64,000 nt of DNA. It comes from Mytilisepta virgata (taxonomy: Eukaryota > Mollusca > Bivalvia > Mytilida > Mytilidae). The DNA lies in NCBI GenBank assembly GCA_028015205.1, contig CM051514.1, forward strand, positions 35,108,150 through 35,172,149, read 5' to 3'. Every line of letters begins with the position of its first letter. Within the stretch, counting starts at the first letter, position 1. Below the pieces are notes generated by a model. The model did not search any database, had not been told where the DNA came from, and worked only from the letters and a program-made list of their open reading frames with translations. The position numbers and the translations under genes were made by a program. This document shows positions 49,519-61,745 of this stretch, in pieces.

Positions 49519-50883
49519 GTTATACTCTACTTTTACAATGGTTAAAGGTTCATTCCCAATCTAGGTTGCAATGCATTGTTTGTCGTAACTTTGATTTTGT
49601 GCATCAAAATTGGTATCAAAGAATTATATTTTCATTGGCTGACGTTGAAAATATCATCATTGAATGGTTCAAAAATGGATGCGCTCATTTAAAAAATGTG
49701 CAATTACCAATTTAGTTTAGTTTAAATATTCATATACTGCATATAATACTAAATGATGAGGCCCATTTCCTAAATTGAATAATATCAACCAAGATAAAAC
49801 TGTACAATGTTCATGTATTCTGAATAACATTTGCAGAAGCCCCTGATTATTGTTTGTCAATGCCAAATGCTGTAGGTCTTTCCAAAAACTCAAACCGGAA
49901 TCATCATCCGACTCTAAAAAAATGTCCCTTAAGAGTTTCAATTATATGATCAAATAGTTTCGGAGGTGAAGATGTCTTAAAATTTGAATAATCGAAAATA
50001 AGAACTTTGGTGGCCATTTTATTTTAAAATGAGCAGTTTCACAGAAAATTCCCCATGTACTTTTCGTTTAGTTTTAGTCTGACCGGAATAAAATCAGCAA
50101 AGTTAATGCAAACCTTTCATATAGATGGTTCATTTGTTGCTATATCCGCTATGAGACATTACCAAATTGTTTATATATATTATTAAACTTTTGTCGATCA
50201 AGAATAAAAGAATAAAATGGACAAATTACTTAAAATCCTTTCATAAAAGCCCCATACGAAGTTTCAGATTGATTTACCAAGGGGCGTCAGATGAGTTGAT
50301 TAAAATATGAATATTTAATGGCAGTAGAGCGGATCGACGAAGGCCCAGTGAAACAAAAACTACAATATAACTTTTAATCAGCTGAGCTAACCAGGAGACA
50401 AGATAAACGACAAGCTATGACACAATGATCTATAAACAACATCAAAGGCATTCGGAAAACAAGAATAACATACAAATACCTAGTAAACAGGATGTTCGGA
50501 TATTTCGACTTGGTAAAGACACTTAATTTAGATAGAAGGAGTCAAATTATGTAGATTTCTTTAATTTCACTCATTTCCAGGATTCGTGTTTTTGATATTT
50601 GATATTACTGACCTATTATAATTACGTACCTTATATATTAATTTCCTTTTCTGATATTACTGACGTACATTATTATAATTACACTTACTTATCCCTTAAA
50701 TACCAATTTCCTTTGATTCCAATCCTAATTTTTTCTTTTCATTTATTTTTTACCAGTTTTACTTTTTTGGACTTAAATTTGAATGTGTGCATTTTTAGTT
50801 TCAAATTATGGAAGTATGATTTTTATTTTAGAACCAATAAATTCTCAGTAGCCGGGGTTGTGTGATCTTTCTGCAGCCATTTT
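49519..50883. other. spacer with a mussel repeat fragment
   Basis: 49600-49626 shares 'ttgtgcatcaaaattggtat' plus 'caaagaa' with 56809-56836, part of the repeat family seen at 30070. The first exon of the GPCR should lie somewhere here but was not found. Otherwise nothing was recognised. Confidence 0.4.
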
Positions 50884-52150
50884 TATACGCCCGTCTGTAG
50901 ACGGGACGTATTATGGTATACCAATGTCCCTCCGTCCGTCAATACTTCGAACGATAACTCAAATTTGCTTCAATCAATTCTCATTAAATTTTAACACAAC
51001 AGTAAGATTGATGGAAGAAAGCTACCTTTCGATTTTGACGATTTTCTATTTTGTCATTCTGGATTTATGGGACTTAGATTGTCAAAAAAAAAGAATTTTT
51101 CATATGTCGCACTAACTCGAGTACGCTTAGACTTCAAACTTTAACACATTATTACAAATGGTAGTCTGAGGGTCTGAATCCTTTTTGACGATTTCCACTT
51201 TTGTCATTCCAGAGTTATGGGACTTAGATTGTCCAAAAAAGCAATTTTCACATGTGGCGGACTAACTCCAGTACGCCTAGATTGATTTTCTTCAGACTTT
51301 AACACATTATTACTAATGGTGGTCCGAGGGTCTGTATACCTTTTTATTATTTCCACTTTTACCGTTCCAGAGTTATGGAACTTAGTTTCTCTTATTCTTG
51401 ACGTGGGATAAAAATACATATTATTTTTAACCACTACCTGGTGATTAAATTTCTACGTGAGAATTACCGCCGTTTTTTCTACAGTTATTCAATGTTATTG
51501 GAACGATAATCTAGAGAAGTCCCGAAATGACGTCTATGTAAACAAACTACATAGCAACGACACTTTCTTGAGGTTTTTGTCGAAAATCATAGGAGAAACA
51601 GATTTTCCTTCAATTAACTCGTGATTTATGGAATTTTTCCACTCTCATTAGTGAAATTTTATATTTTAACGCACTCGCAAAAGCTCGCGTGTTGAAAATC
51701 GAAAATTTAACTATCTCGGGTGTAGAAATTCCATAACTCACTCGTACCTGAAGGAGAATCTATATTTGTCCAAATATAAGCAATTTTTCACGTGTCGCGC
51801 ACTAACTCCAGTACGCCTTCACTGAATGTTTTCAAACTTCTATACATTCTTACAAATGGTCGTCTGAAGGTTTTCAGTTTTGTCATTCCAGAATTATCGG
51901 ACTTAGATTGTCCCAATATTAGCAATTTTCACAGGTCGCGCACTAACTCGAGTACGCTTTGACTAATTTTCTTCAAACTTTAACACATTATTACAAATGT
52001 CGTGTGGGGGTCTGTATACGTTTTGATGATTTCCACGTTTGTAATTCCAGAGTTATGGGACTTAGATATTCCCAAAAAAGCAATTTTTCACATGTCGCGC
52101 ACTAACTCCAGTATGCCTTGACCGATTTTTTTCAAACTGATTAAACAATG
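50884..52150 (+). repeat. dispersed element with tandem units of about 155-160 bp, interrupted by a foldback
   Basis: It begins with the palindromic 'cgcccgtctgtagacggg' and 'ccctccgtccgtcaatactt'. Diverged units follow with 'cactaactccagtacgcctt', 'cttcaaactttaacacatta', 'ggtctgtatacc' and 'ccagagttatgggacttaga'. A segment at about 51465-51785 does not fit the unit. It holds inverted arms ('ctcgtgatttatggaatttt' and 'aaattccataactcactcg') and looks like a foldback insertion. Confidence 0.65.
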
Positions 52151-52171
52151 ATGATATTTAGTTTATTGTTA

Positions 52172-52379
52172 CAGTTTTATACACTTTTTTATTTAAGCTG
52201 TTGAAAAAATAACATGACACTTACTTTGCTAAAAAAATCAATAACTTCAAAGGTGTTGCTGGGGACAGACGCATAAGTTTTATATACTTTTTTATTTAAG
52301 CTGTTGAAAAAGTAACATGACACTTACTTTGCTAAAAAAATCAATAACTTCAAAGCTGTTGCTGGGGACGGACGCATAA
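52172..52379 (+). repeat. 103-bp tandem duplication
   Basis: 'acttactttgctaaaaaaat' to 'gttgctggggac' occurs twice about 103 bases apart (52219 and 52322). The intervening 'atttaagctgttgaaaaa' is also duplicated. The two copies are nearly identical. Confidence 0.8.
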
Positions 52380-54366
52380 GGCGCAGCAGTTTATTTCGAT
52401 AAAATATTATTTGAAGTGCTAAAGCTAACGTCCTAATGATCGGAAATTTCTCCAAATCCACACTGCATGTTACTGGAAGTCCAAAGGAGTTAATTTCCTG
52501 CTTTTTCCCTGAAGGATTCCTCGATTTGAGAACATCGGGAGAGTAGCTAACGAAAGTCCAAGTAATGTACATGCTTGACTTGGGTAGAACGGAAAATGAC
52601 ACTACGCATTTTATGTACATTTTCTATCATGCACTTATTTTAGTGCATCGTGACACAGGAGGTCAATACAGGTTTAGGCTACACTCCCTCTGCCTCCCTA
52701 GGAGAGAAAACTGAAATACACGAGATAGAAGTCGTGAACTTCCTGTCATGTGCGCTTTGGTCATTCATGTGAATGTGTAGCTATCTCTGCATGATGGAAA
52801 TGGAGAGAAAATGGAACAAGTAGGGGCACTAGGCCTGAGGCAGCAAAGGGATTAACAGCTATAATAGGAACCTTTCCTTCCCTAAGTACATGTCAGACTC
52901 GTTTCCCCTCATCGTCATCAAAAACTCGGTAATGCATTACTTCTGGCACATGCCCATAACTTAATTTCAGCCATCTGACTTTCTGTGACGTCTCTACCTC
53001 TGCATACTTCTAATTAAATTTAGGTGCTGTAGAAAAGTGGAGTTACTAGAGCAGCCATTTGATATCGGATCCTGAAAATATTTTTGCAGCATTCGCGAGC
53101 CAATTTTTTTTGGGAAATTATTTAAATACTGAATTATAAGGATTGTTTTAAATTTTTAACAAGTTGTACATTTATAACCGTATTTGGTAATTTGTTCATA
53201 AAAGGCTTTGTATCAAACAAAGTTATGCTACCACTCAGGAGATACTGCTACTGTAAGTTTCCCTTTATAACCCCTTTGTTAATTATTGCTTAGACTACGA
53301 CCAGAGTTTTAAACACTTTTGTGGAAATTTTAGTTGATGGATTTTGAAATTCTGTTAAAAGTAAGGTTTCAAATCACTTAGGCAAACTGTATAGGTCAGT
53401 TTGGTTCTATTGCTCACACTTTTTTCGTCATGAGCGTACGTACTGCAGATTTGCCCAGAACTTCATTGTACACAAGGAATTTGATATCTGAGCTTACAAA
53501 TTTTGACAAAATTTATAAAATTAACTGTTCTAGGTTTTGAGATCTTAAATTTCATTACATGCACAATGCACTAACAAACGACAAAAATGCATTCATGAAA
53601 TGGAAAAAAAATATTGAGACATCGAAAAATGTTTGAAAATATATCCAAAAACATATTTGCAGAAAAAAATACTTATTATGTTAGTTAATATCTATGGACG
53701 ACACCTTCTCAAAAAAAGAAAATAGCTCTGTAAATAGGAGACAGTTCATATGTACTAAAATTGGGGAATATTGTTCTTCTTTATTTAGTGTTTCTGACCC
53801 ACCTGTCGTCACTGGATTAAATAAGAAGATTATATAAGATTTAAATCAATTACATGTATATGTTACCTAAATATCTGCATCGCCCAGTTGTTCAAACGTT
53901 AACCACAATTTTCAGTTTTAAAATTTCAATTCTTTGATTATGCCAGAGAACTGAAATTTTTCTGATGGGTTAATAGTATGACTTTGTGTGTCCATGCAAA
54001 ATTCTGTACAGAAATATTACTTAACAATTAAAATAATGGAAATTGAAAAAAGTGATTAACCTTTGAAAAACTGGGCACGTCTGTTAAAAACCTACATGCA
54101 GTTTTTATGAAATGCTGTCTGACCGAACAAATGTCAGACAAATGTCAGACAAAAATTTTTAGATTCTTTAACTGAACATATAGGAGCAAAATGCCAAATT
54201 TGGGTGTCGGTCAGATAAATCGTAAAAGAATTTCGTAAAGACTGTACCTGCCAAGTTGATTTCAATTTCCATCAATGAATTCTGCACGTCTGATTTTGTT
54301 TAATTTTCCAAAGAAAAAGGGAGTAGTTAAAACTTGATGACTCTGCTAGTGGCTGTGTGCTCCTTT
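52380..54366. other. unassigned spacer
   Basis: No exon or repeat was recognised in this 2-kb stretch. The open frame on the minus strand at 52324-52620 overlaps the duplication and shows no family features. Confidence 0.4.
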
Positions 54367-54590
54367 TTATTTATATGAAAATGTAAGGTAACGATCAGTG
54401 AGACACCATTCCATATGACTGAACAAAGGAAAATAATTAATAGCTTTAGATGTATTTGTGTCGCCTTCAACTACCAGCAACCATCTCCGGCACAAAACAG
54501 GCACTGAATGGCTCTGGACACAAAAATTCCAAAACACCACAAATCCCCATAATGTTTTTCTTCTCGTTTTGTTTCTTGCCATTGCAATAT
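54367..54590 (-). repeat. mussel dispersed repeat, 3' part (copy 5)
   Basis: On the minus strand it reads 'tggttgctggtagttgaagg', 'atggaatggtgtctcactg' and 'ttaccttacattttcatata', a diverged form of the 3' half of the repeat at 28235-28475. Confidence 0.4.
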
Positions 54591-55583
54591 ACCAAAAAAA
54601 AAGGATTTTTTTTTTAAATCCAATACATCCGTAGAGAATACAATTTTATTTAAAATCAAAATATATTTTAATTTTTTTTTTTTTTCCATCTCGAACGTCA
54701 CATTTGGTGGTAAAGAATTTAATTATTAAAACATGTATGGTTGGATTATTTCTTAACTTCACGTGACAATTACAACAAACAAAACTAAAAATAATTAAAA
54801 AAAATTAAAAAAATAAATATAAATATGAAAGTAGACCACGCCAGAAAAAATATCCTTTTCTACTTAGTTTACCAAATCAAGCAATTATTCCAAAAATAAT
54901 TTATCAATTTAAAAAAAAAGAAATTATTATAAGAACTGAAATTAAAATAAGTATTGATCATTTGGTGACATTTTGTTATCATTTACCGTTACACTGCGTG
55001 GCGTTGTAGTTTCAGCTTCCAATATTTCGGTCTTTAGGGCTTAAAACGAGACATAATGTTTTAAATACAGATATAACTGGTATAGAATATTTGGAGAGAA
55101 AAAAATGAGAGTTTATTCAGTTTTAGCATTAATTTAGATTCAATTATTTTTCAAATAAAAAGTATAAAATTTTTTAGCCAAATTTATTTTCCCACGAATT
55201 TTGTTTAATATTTATTCCCTTCGCCTCATAAAAATGTGTTTTTCTTAAATAATGTTAATTGTTACAACTTACTGCAGATATTTCCCGTCCTTTTTCTATT
55301 AATCTTCACATCTAAAATGTTGTAATATGCAATTGTAATGATTATAATATCATAAAATCAAACTATATATGTATAGTTTATAATGTTACCTAGCAACAAG
55401 ACTTGTATTCTGATACATTGACGTTAATCAGAGATAAGTACAAAAGAAATATTTTTTTAGTAATTTGCTTTCGTAGAATAAATTTATTAATACGTTATAT
55501 ATGAGCCAATATCGAAGTTTGTTGAAAATATTTCAGAACAACCATAAACAACCATAAATACCGATAATTACGGAAACAAAAGA
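54591..55583. other. AT-rich spacer
   Basis: Long poly-A and poly-T runs. No gene was recognised. Confidence 0.4.
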
Positions 55584-55777
55584 AAAAGATCAAACTTTGT
55601 TTTGTAAAAATAATTATTGATGTATTTCCACGTGTTATATATACTGAGGTTCAACGTTTATACCAGGCTTACATAATTGGAAAAGATCAAACTTTGTTTT
55701 GTAAAAATAATTATTGATGTATTTCCACGTGTTATATATACTGAGGTTCAACGTTTATACCAGGCTTACATAATTGG
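55584..55777 (+). repeat. 97-bp tandem duplication
   Basis: 'aaagatcaaactttgttttg' to 'ccaggcttacataattgga' is present twice in direct tandem, offset 97 bases (55588 and 55685), with essentially no differences. This indicates a recent duplication or an assembly artefact. Confidence 0.9.
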
Positions 55778-56099
55778 AAAGGATGTCGTTTTTTTAACGG
55801 CCCATATCTTTATATTTTTGAATAAGGCTCGATAATAATCTAGTCCTGGACACAGGCACTAGACCTCTTATCCTATCTTCGAATGTTCTCAGTATTATAA
55901 TAACTGGTGCATTTATCAAATCTTTCTTTTAAACACCCTCCCCCCACTCCTTGGCGGACGGAAGTGTACAAAATATAGCACCTTTGTTATTCCTCATTAT
56001 AGAATAGAACAGTTACTGACTTTTTTATGGCCTCGGTCGCCCAATGTCTGACCAGGGCCGTATAGTCATGAGTAGACCTCATTATAAGTCAATAATTGT

Positions 56100-56345
56100 A
56101 TAATGCAGCATATCACTGGGAAAGATTTATAGAGCATAATACATGGCAAAATCCTTATCACCCCGAGATTTCAATATCAGCCCGAGGGCCTCTGGCTCGA
56201 GGGATGATATTGATAGAGGGGTAATGCGGCATATGATCTGTATTTTGACATGTTTTATAAGCTTTATCATATATTTCAGCAGTGGTAAAGAACTTTTTTT
56301 CTGGTCAAATGACGATATCAATATCATCACGGTATAAAATACAGC
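56100..56345. repeat. hairpin-rich dispersed repeat
   Basis: 'accccgagatttcaatatca' and 'gcccgagggcctctggctcg' with 'gatgatattgatagagggg' form an imperfect hairpin. A further 'gatatcaatatcatc' arm lies near 56315. Frames on both strands are by-products of the palindrome. Confidence 0.45.
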
Positions 56346-57050
56346 TGACAATGTTCTTTCGGTATCGTATATCCAATTTTCCTTTATTTAGTACTAAGTA
56401 TACGATAAAGTTCTATTGAAACATTTTTATAATGACCTGTTTCAATTGCCACTAACCTAAATTTGGTTATAAGTTGTCTTATTTTAAAACTTGATTTAAG
56501 AAAAAGGTAATTCTCTAATTCAAATTCTGCTTTAAGTCAACTATAAAGAAAAATCTTTGAACTATCAGTAAAAGATGTTAATTTATTAAAAAAATAGATT
56601 TGTAGTTTTCATGTGTGACCTTTTTAAATTTATTTTTCAATGAAAATTTTATATTTTTAAAAGACTTATCAAAATTACCGAAATCTGATATATCCAAACC
56701 AGAAATTACTCTCCAACTTTTTAGATTGTTTTTTTTTTGGGGGGGGGGTTTCAACTTTTAAGACCTTGAGTACAACTGGTGAGTCATAAACGGACGAATT
56801 GTGCACATCTTGTGCATCAAAATTGGTATCAAAGAACTTCATTTCAGGTATACTTGTTTTGTTTAAAGTGTTTTTTTTAAACATACTATATATAACTGTA
56901 TTTATTTCCCTTTTAATTGATGTTACTTACATAATGTTTACATATGGTACATGTAAATACTGACAATGTTACGTTCCTTCCTTCTATGCGTTGAATTACA
57001 ACATTTCTGTACTGAAATCAAAATTAATTATGTCAGATTGCAGGAGGACA
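56346..57050. other. upstream region of the secreted peptide gene
   Basis: 56768-56836 holds a fragment of the mussel repeat family ('cggacgaattgtgcacatct', 'ttgtgcatcaaaattggtat'). A G run lies at about 56740-56748. Nothing else was recognised. Confidence 0.4.
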
Positions 57051-57052
57051 TG

Positions 57053-57063
57053 TGTATATATAA
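57053..57063 (+). promoter_or_regulatory. TATA box of the secreted peptide gene
   Basis: 'gtatatataatgc' lies about 30 bases upstream of the inferred start of a short non-coding first exon (about 57085-57113). That exon ends in a strong donor ('cttgg|gtaagtt'), and its order and spacing match a conventional pol II core promoter. Confidence 0.55.
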
Positions 57064-57825
57064 TGCAACAGTCCTCACAGAACCAACAACATTCTTCGAA
57101 GGATTTCACTTGGGTAAGTTCAGTTAAAAAACCTTATACGCGTCACTTGTAACAATATAGAGTTATGAAATCAAGCTTTTTTGCTTGATTTAAAAAAAAT
57201 AATAATAATTTTATAATTGTTAGTATGTAGTAGTGTTTTCACAGCCATCTGAGTTTTGTCATAATGACAAATTGCAGCCTTTTAAAACTACCGATATACA
57301 TGCATAATAAACTACTTGAAAGAAAATATTTTCCATTAAAACATAATGTGAAAAAAAAAATGCATCAGCCATAATATCATGCAGGATTATAACTTTAATG
57401 GAATTTTACAAATGTTTTAAACCTCTAAATACGATGGTTTATTTCTGAAGCTTGACAAAGAAAAGAATCGTGAAAGAACACATTTAAGTTTTTCAGATGT
57501 AATGTTTTATAATACTTTTGAAATTTTCCCCTTTAAATAACGTCAGCCAATTTAAAAAAAAAGGTTTTACAACATTTCAATATTTGACAAATTTTTCTTC
57601 ATTAAAATCCTTGGTTTTTTGTTTGTTTGTTTTTTTTTCGCTTTTCATACTTTACTCTTTCTTAATAATAATATATATTTATTTTTAATAAGTAAAAGTT
57701 AAATCGATTAGTATAAATATTTATGTTTATCATATTTTAAAATTTTATCCTTCTAATTTCTTCAACTTTAAACAACAATGTACTTCTTGTTTTCTACAGT
57801 ACGTACAGAAGGAAAAATCATCGAA

Positions 57826-59241
57826 ATGAACAAGTCAATTCTCTTGATCATCTTGCCATGCATTGTTGCCTTCGTCATGGTCCAGGGCCAGATTGCCCAG
57901 ATTGCCCAGAGTCCGGGATATCCTGCCTACTACTACAACCAACTGAATGCCTACAGAGCACAGCTTAGATATTACAACTATGGAACAGCAGTGACAGGAC
58001 AACTTAGATTTTCCAGACTTCTGAACTACCGTAAGTTTTGTCCGATTTCATCCTGATATTCCGTTTGTTTGATTGTTAAAAGAGCATCAGCGTATAAATA
58101 AAACCTATGCATACACAATGTTAAACATTATACGACATTATACGCAAAAATACTCAATATTATAATTACGAAAACTAATGCAACTACATTTTTCGCTATT
58201 AAATTTGAAATACTACGCTAAACATGTCATTAATAACGAAATTTAATACAGTCCTTTATTTGCATAAAATACACCCATATGGGTCAAAGCAAAACAATAC
58301 AATAACACCTCAATATATATACATCACAATAGACATTAATACTAAGAACATGAATACAACAAACAGCTTACAATAAAAAAAAAAATCTTTATAATTATAA
58401 TATGAACTCTGATCAATGTGGACCCTATTTTCGTAGTGCCAATGACTGCTTTATAAAGTCGCAAACATAAGGTAAAAGTTCTAATTTAGGGTTTAAAATT
58501 TGACTAATATGTTCCAATTTGTTATTAAAATCTATATTCAAATTACGTTGAAGATGTTGGAACATAGTTTGCTTTAGCTTTTTATTAATGTTACAAATTA
58601 AGAGAAAATGATACTTATTCTCAATTTCTTTACACACAGTACATAGCCGGTTTTCCCTTAAAATATTTTTGTATCTTCCTACTTCTATATTTAAAGAATG
58701 GTCACTGACTCTGAATTTAGTTAAAATTTGTCTATTTTTGAAACTGGATTCTTTTATTAAATATTTTTCCAATCCAAAATCAGGTTTTATCTGTTTATAT
58801 AAATATAATTTTGAATCGCTTGTAAGACTTGATAATTTCAACATTGGTTGATTTTTATATTTATCCTCTACCAGTTTTCTTGTTTTACATTTTAAATTAT
58901 ATTTAATTTTATGAAAAGGTTTATCAAACTTTTCGTATTCTTTAATGTCAAGATCAAATTCTTCAAATATTTTTCAAGGCATGAGTATACCATGTGTACA
59001 TGCCTTCAATACAAATACATTTTTATCACAACAAATTTTTAAAAATGAAGCCAAACATGTAAATTCATATCAACCTTGGCTTTGCCTCGGTTAATAATTA
59101 GTGTCTAAATTATATCGTTTCTTATTTGTTTTATAGTAAAGATTTATTTTTATTCCAGTTTTTTAATTGTTTTATATTTCAGTGTTTGGATTCCTGCTTC
59201 TGCTGGATCTTACTAACGCTACTGGTAACACCCTTGGCTAA
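57826..59241 (+). CDS. short tyrosine-rich secreted peptide, unrecognised
   Basis: The gene has a non-coding exon of about 57085-57113, coding exons 57800-58030 and 59183-59246, and a 3' UTR exon starting at 60017. All introns are GT-AG. The joined frame runs from ATG 57826 to TAA 59239-59241 and encodes 87 aa. Residues 1-21 form a signal peptide (hydrophobic core LLIILPCIVAFV, cleavage after VQG). The mature chain of about 66 residues has nine Tyr, no Cys, a short QIAQIAQ repeat, YPAYYYNQ and LRYYNYG clusters, then a hydrophobic stretch LFGFLLLLDL and a possible N-glycosylation site NAT. Tyr-rich secreted proteins in mussels are often structural (byssus, shell, periostracum), but nothing here proves that role. 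The stop lies 5 bases before the last exon junction, so the transcript should be stable. I do not recognise a family. Confidence 0.75.
58425..58985 (-). pseudogene. non-LTR retrotransposon C-terminal fragment inside the peptide gene intron
   Basis: The minus-strand frame gives IFEEFDLDIKEYEKFDKPF, then KPDFGLEKYLIKESSFKNRQ, then LTKFRVSDHSLNIEVGRYKN, then NRLCTVCKEIENKYHFLLIC. It ends in LLPYVCDFIKQSLALRK and a stop. The C..C....HFLL.C pattern is the zinc-binding tail found after reverse transcriptase in many non-LTR elements. The polymerase is absent, so this is a 5'-truncated insertion, antisense to the host gene. Confidence 0.7.
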
Positions 59242-60016
59242 TATGCGTAAGTACAAAATTATCATAGATTACACTGAATACGTACAAAGGAATTAAACCT
59301 ATTTTCGAAGAAAAAAAGGAGGGAAAAGTCAGTAACATGTCGTAAGGTTTTTTTTATTGAATTAATAATGATTGTTATTTTACATATGGATTGCCAAACA
59401 GGTTAAAAAAGATACGCGTAGGTAGATATAGGTATATACTTTGATCGGGTTATTTAACTAATGTTCTGTGATACAGGTAAAGCTAAGAGACAATTATACA
59501 GATTGTTTTCAATAATGTTGTCATTAAGCTGAAGAATATCTGTAATTAATGTTTAGGACATCTGCTGTTCTTGCCTGTTTATGTAAATCCTACCTCTTTA
59601 ATGAGTCTTCCGTGATGAATATGTTTTGCAATTAGACACTGAAAAACGAAAAAGAAGATAATAGTTTCATGTACTAAAAAGTCATTTGCTATATAAAGAC
59701 TACAGAAAAAGGCAAATTGTGCTAGAATAATTTTTCAACTTTTTTCGACTTTAGTAGTTGGGTATTGCCTTGTTACACGTTCATGTGTATATTTTTTTAT
59801 TGATTTCATAAAAAGATCAAAGGAAAAATATGAGTATATATTACCAGATAGGATTCTATTTTGTCGCACAACAAGTGCGTTAGAAAATTCCTACCTTAAA
59901 TTATCAAAGACTAGTAATCAAGACAATTCTAACGGTAATATCATTAAATTACATATCAGATGACATAGAGCAAAATGATATTTTCCACATTTTTATTTTT
60001 GTTTTATCTATTTCAG

Positions 60017-60420
60017 GATTTTTACCACTATAAACGAAGGACCTTACGGAGAGAGGAACGACACAATAAACTATAGTTTATATTATTCTATATATATCAT
60101 CTTTTTATAACATGTCTCATAAATGGGTAGATTCTCAAATATGTTTTTTCCTTTTTAAATTTGTACGAACTGATTATTGTTATCTGTTGACATTGAAAAC
60201 GTTATTTTTCTTCGTTACAATTTCCTGTATTTTTGGTTTTTTTTTCAAATTAAAATAATGGAATGTTTGCTGAAATTTGGCATTTAGAGTATAACTCCTT
60301 GCTGACTGAGATAACCTTGGGTGGTTTTATTATTTTTTTTTGTTTATTTTTTTAAATTCAAAATTTCTCTTGTTATTTTATTCGATTTTTTTTAAGAACA
60401 ATAAATGATATTTAAGAAAA
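60017..60420 (+). terminator. 3' UTR exon and poly(A) signal of the secreted peptide gene
   Basis: An acceptor ('ctatttcag') at 60007-60016 opens a non-coding exon. AATAAA hexamers lie at 60065-60070 and about 60400-60405. The first would give a short UTR and the second a longer one; the sequence does not decide between them. Confidence 0.5.
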
Positions 60421-61424
60421 GAACATTCTGTCCAACTTTTCGTTTATGTTGTCTTTATGTTAATTTTCTCACCAGCCTAATCAGTTAAATATACTTTATT
60501 GGAGCTTCATGTATCTTAAATTGACTAAAAAGCAAGTTATATCTATAGTAAATATGTTGTCGTGTCCTGATTATATGGTGAATACTAATAAATATTGAAA
60601 ATGTATTCTTACTTTGTCTTTTTTCAAATAAACTGCAGGAACTGCCTACCCTTCCGGAGAACCAGACTTCACTCCTGGTTTTTATAGGAGTTTGTGTTTT
60701 TCATTGTTTTTCAGTTTTCAGTGTTTATTTGTTGTGCTTGTGGTTGTTCATATGTCTTCCCGGGTTTGTCTGTCTAATGGATTGCGGTTTTTTTTTGTTT
60801 GCTCCTTAGGTATATTTGTCCTCTTAACAACTTTCCATTTGTCTGCGTTGAATAATAAAAACTCGTAAAGCGATTGTAGTTAATGAGTTAAAATACCAGT
60901 GCTAGTAAACAAAAGTGAGTTACAAAAGAAATCTACTGAAAATAACACAAGAATCATTTTGGTAGTATTCTAATCGGCCTGATTCTTTAATTCACTGATA
61001 ACATTATAGAGTAAGAATATTACATAGTAAGTAGATATACAGAAAAAAACATAACCAAACAGTTAAAAAACAACACAAAATCAGCTATGCGAAACTTTCA
61101 CAAAAACCGGAAGTGAAATCAGGTGCCCTGTCGGAATATAACTAATGGGAAAATGCGCTGTGATGTGAAGTCCAGTACCTCAAAGGTGTCGATTCCACGT
61201 CCGTTAAAAACTTTTATTGACGTAGTTGATTTCAAATAACAATTTAATAATATCCCGACCTTGTCTGATATGTAACTGTTCATTTTTTCCTGTTTTGATC
61301 AGAATTATATTAAAAAGACTATCATTAAATTTAAATGTCTTTATGAAAGAGAAAAGAATATTGCCTTTTACTGTTTTCTGATATGTACCATTTTTCGTCT
61401 GATAGTGATTAAATTGAATATCTA
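60421..61424. other. spacer with a retroelement 3' UTR-like fragment
   Basis: 60635-60800 reads 'gcctacccttccggagaacc', 'cactcctggtttttatagg' and 'catatgtcttcccggg', a diverged form of the 3' UTR block at 10720-10800. Nothing else was recognised. Confidence 0.4.
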
Positions 61425-61745
61425 ATCTAATCGACTTTTATAAACACAGGGATTTAAAAGTAAAGAATTATGAGTAAAGTCAAGAAATACCAAAGGGATA
61501 TTCGAAGGAAAGAAAAATCGTAACAACTGACAAACTCTGGAGAACAACGAAGACAAGACCAAAACAATACATGCACTACAATTCAAAACTAAAAACATAT
61601 GAACAACATGGACCCCACCAAAAAACCGGGGGTACACTCAGGTGCTCCGGAAGAGTAAGAAGTCACCCGCCATGCTGCCCATGTCAAATCCGGTATGAGG
61701 AAGGGATAATATCAATGGGAAATGGTTTTTTCATACCTGTCAACC
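61425..61745 (-). mobile_element. 5'-truncated copy of the reverse-transcriptase element (3' UTR only)
   Basis: On the minus strand it reads 'attatcccttcctcataccg', 'gatttgacatgggcagcatg', 'tcttccggagcacctgagtg' and 'cttgtcttcgttgttctcc', closely matching 10650-10920 on the plus strand. It begins within the last codons of the coding region and retains no RT domain. The frame at 61422-61637 is therefore not a gene. Confidence 0.75.

Noticed and set aside
61422..61637. Minus-strand ORF as a small secreted protein
   Set aside because: It is the translated 3' UTR of the retroelement whose fuller copy is at 9010-10930.
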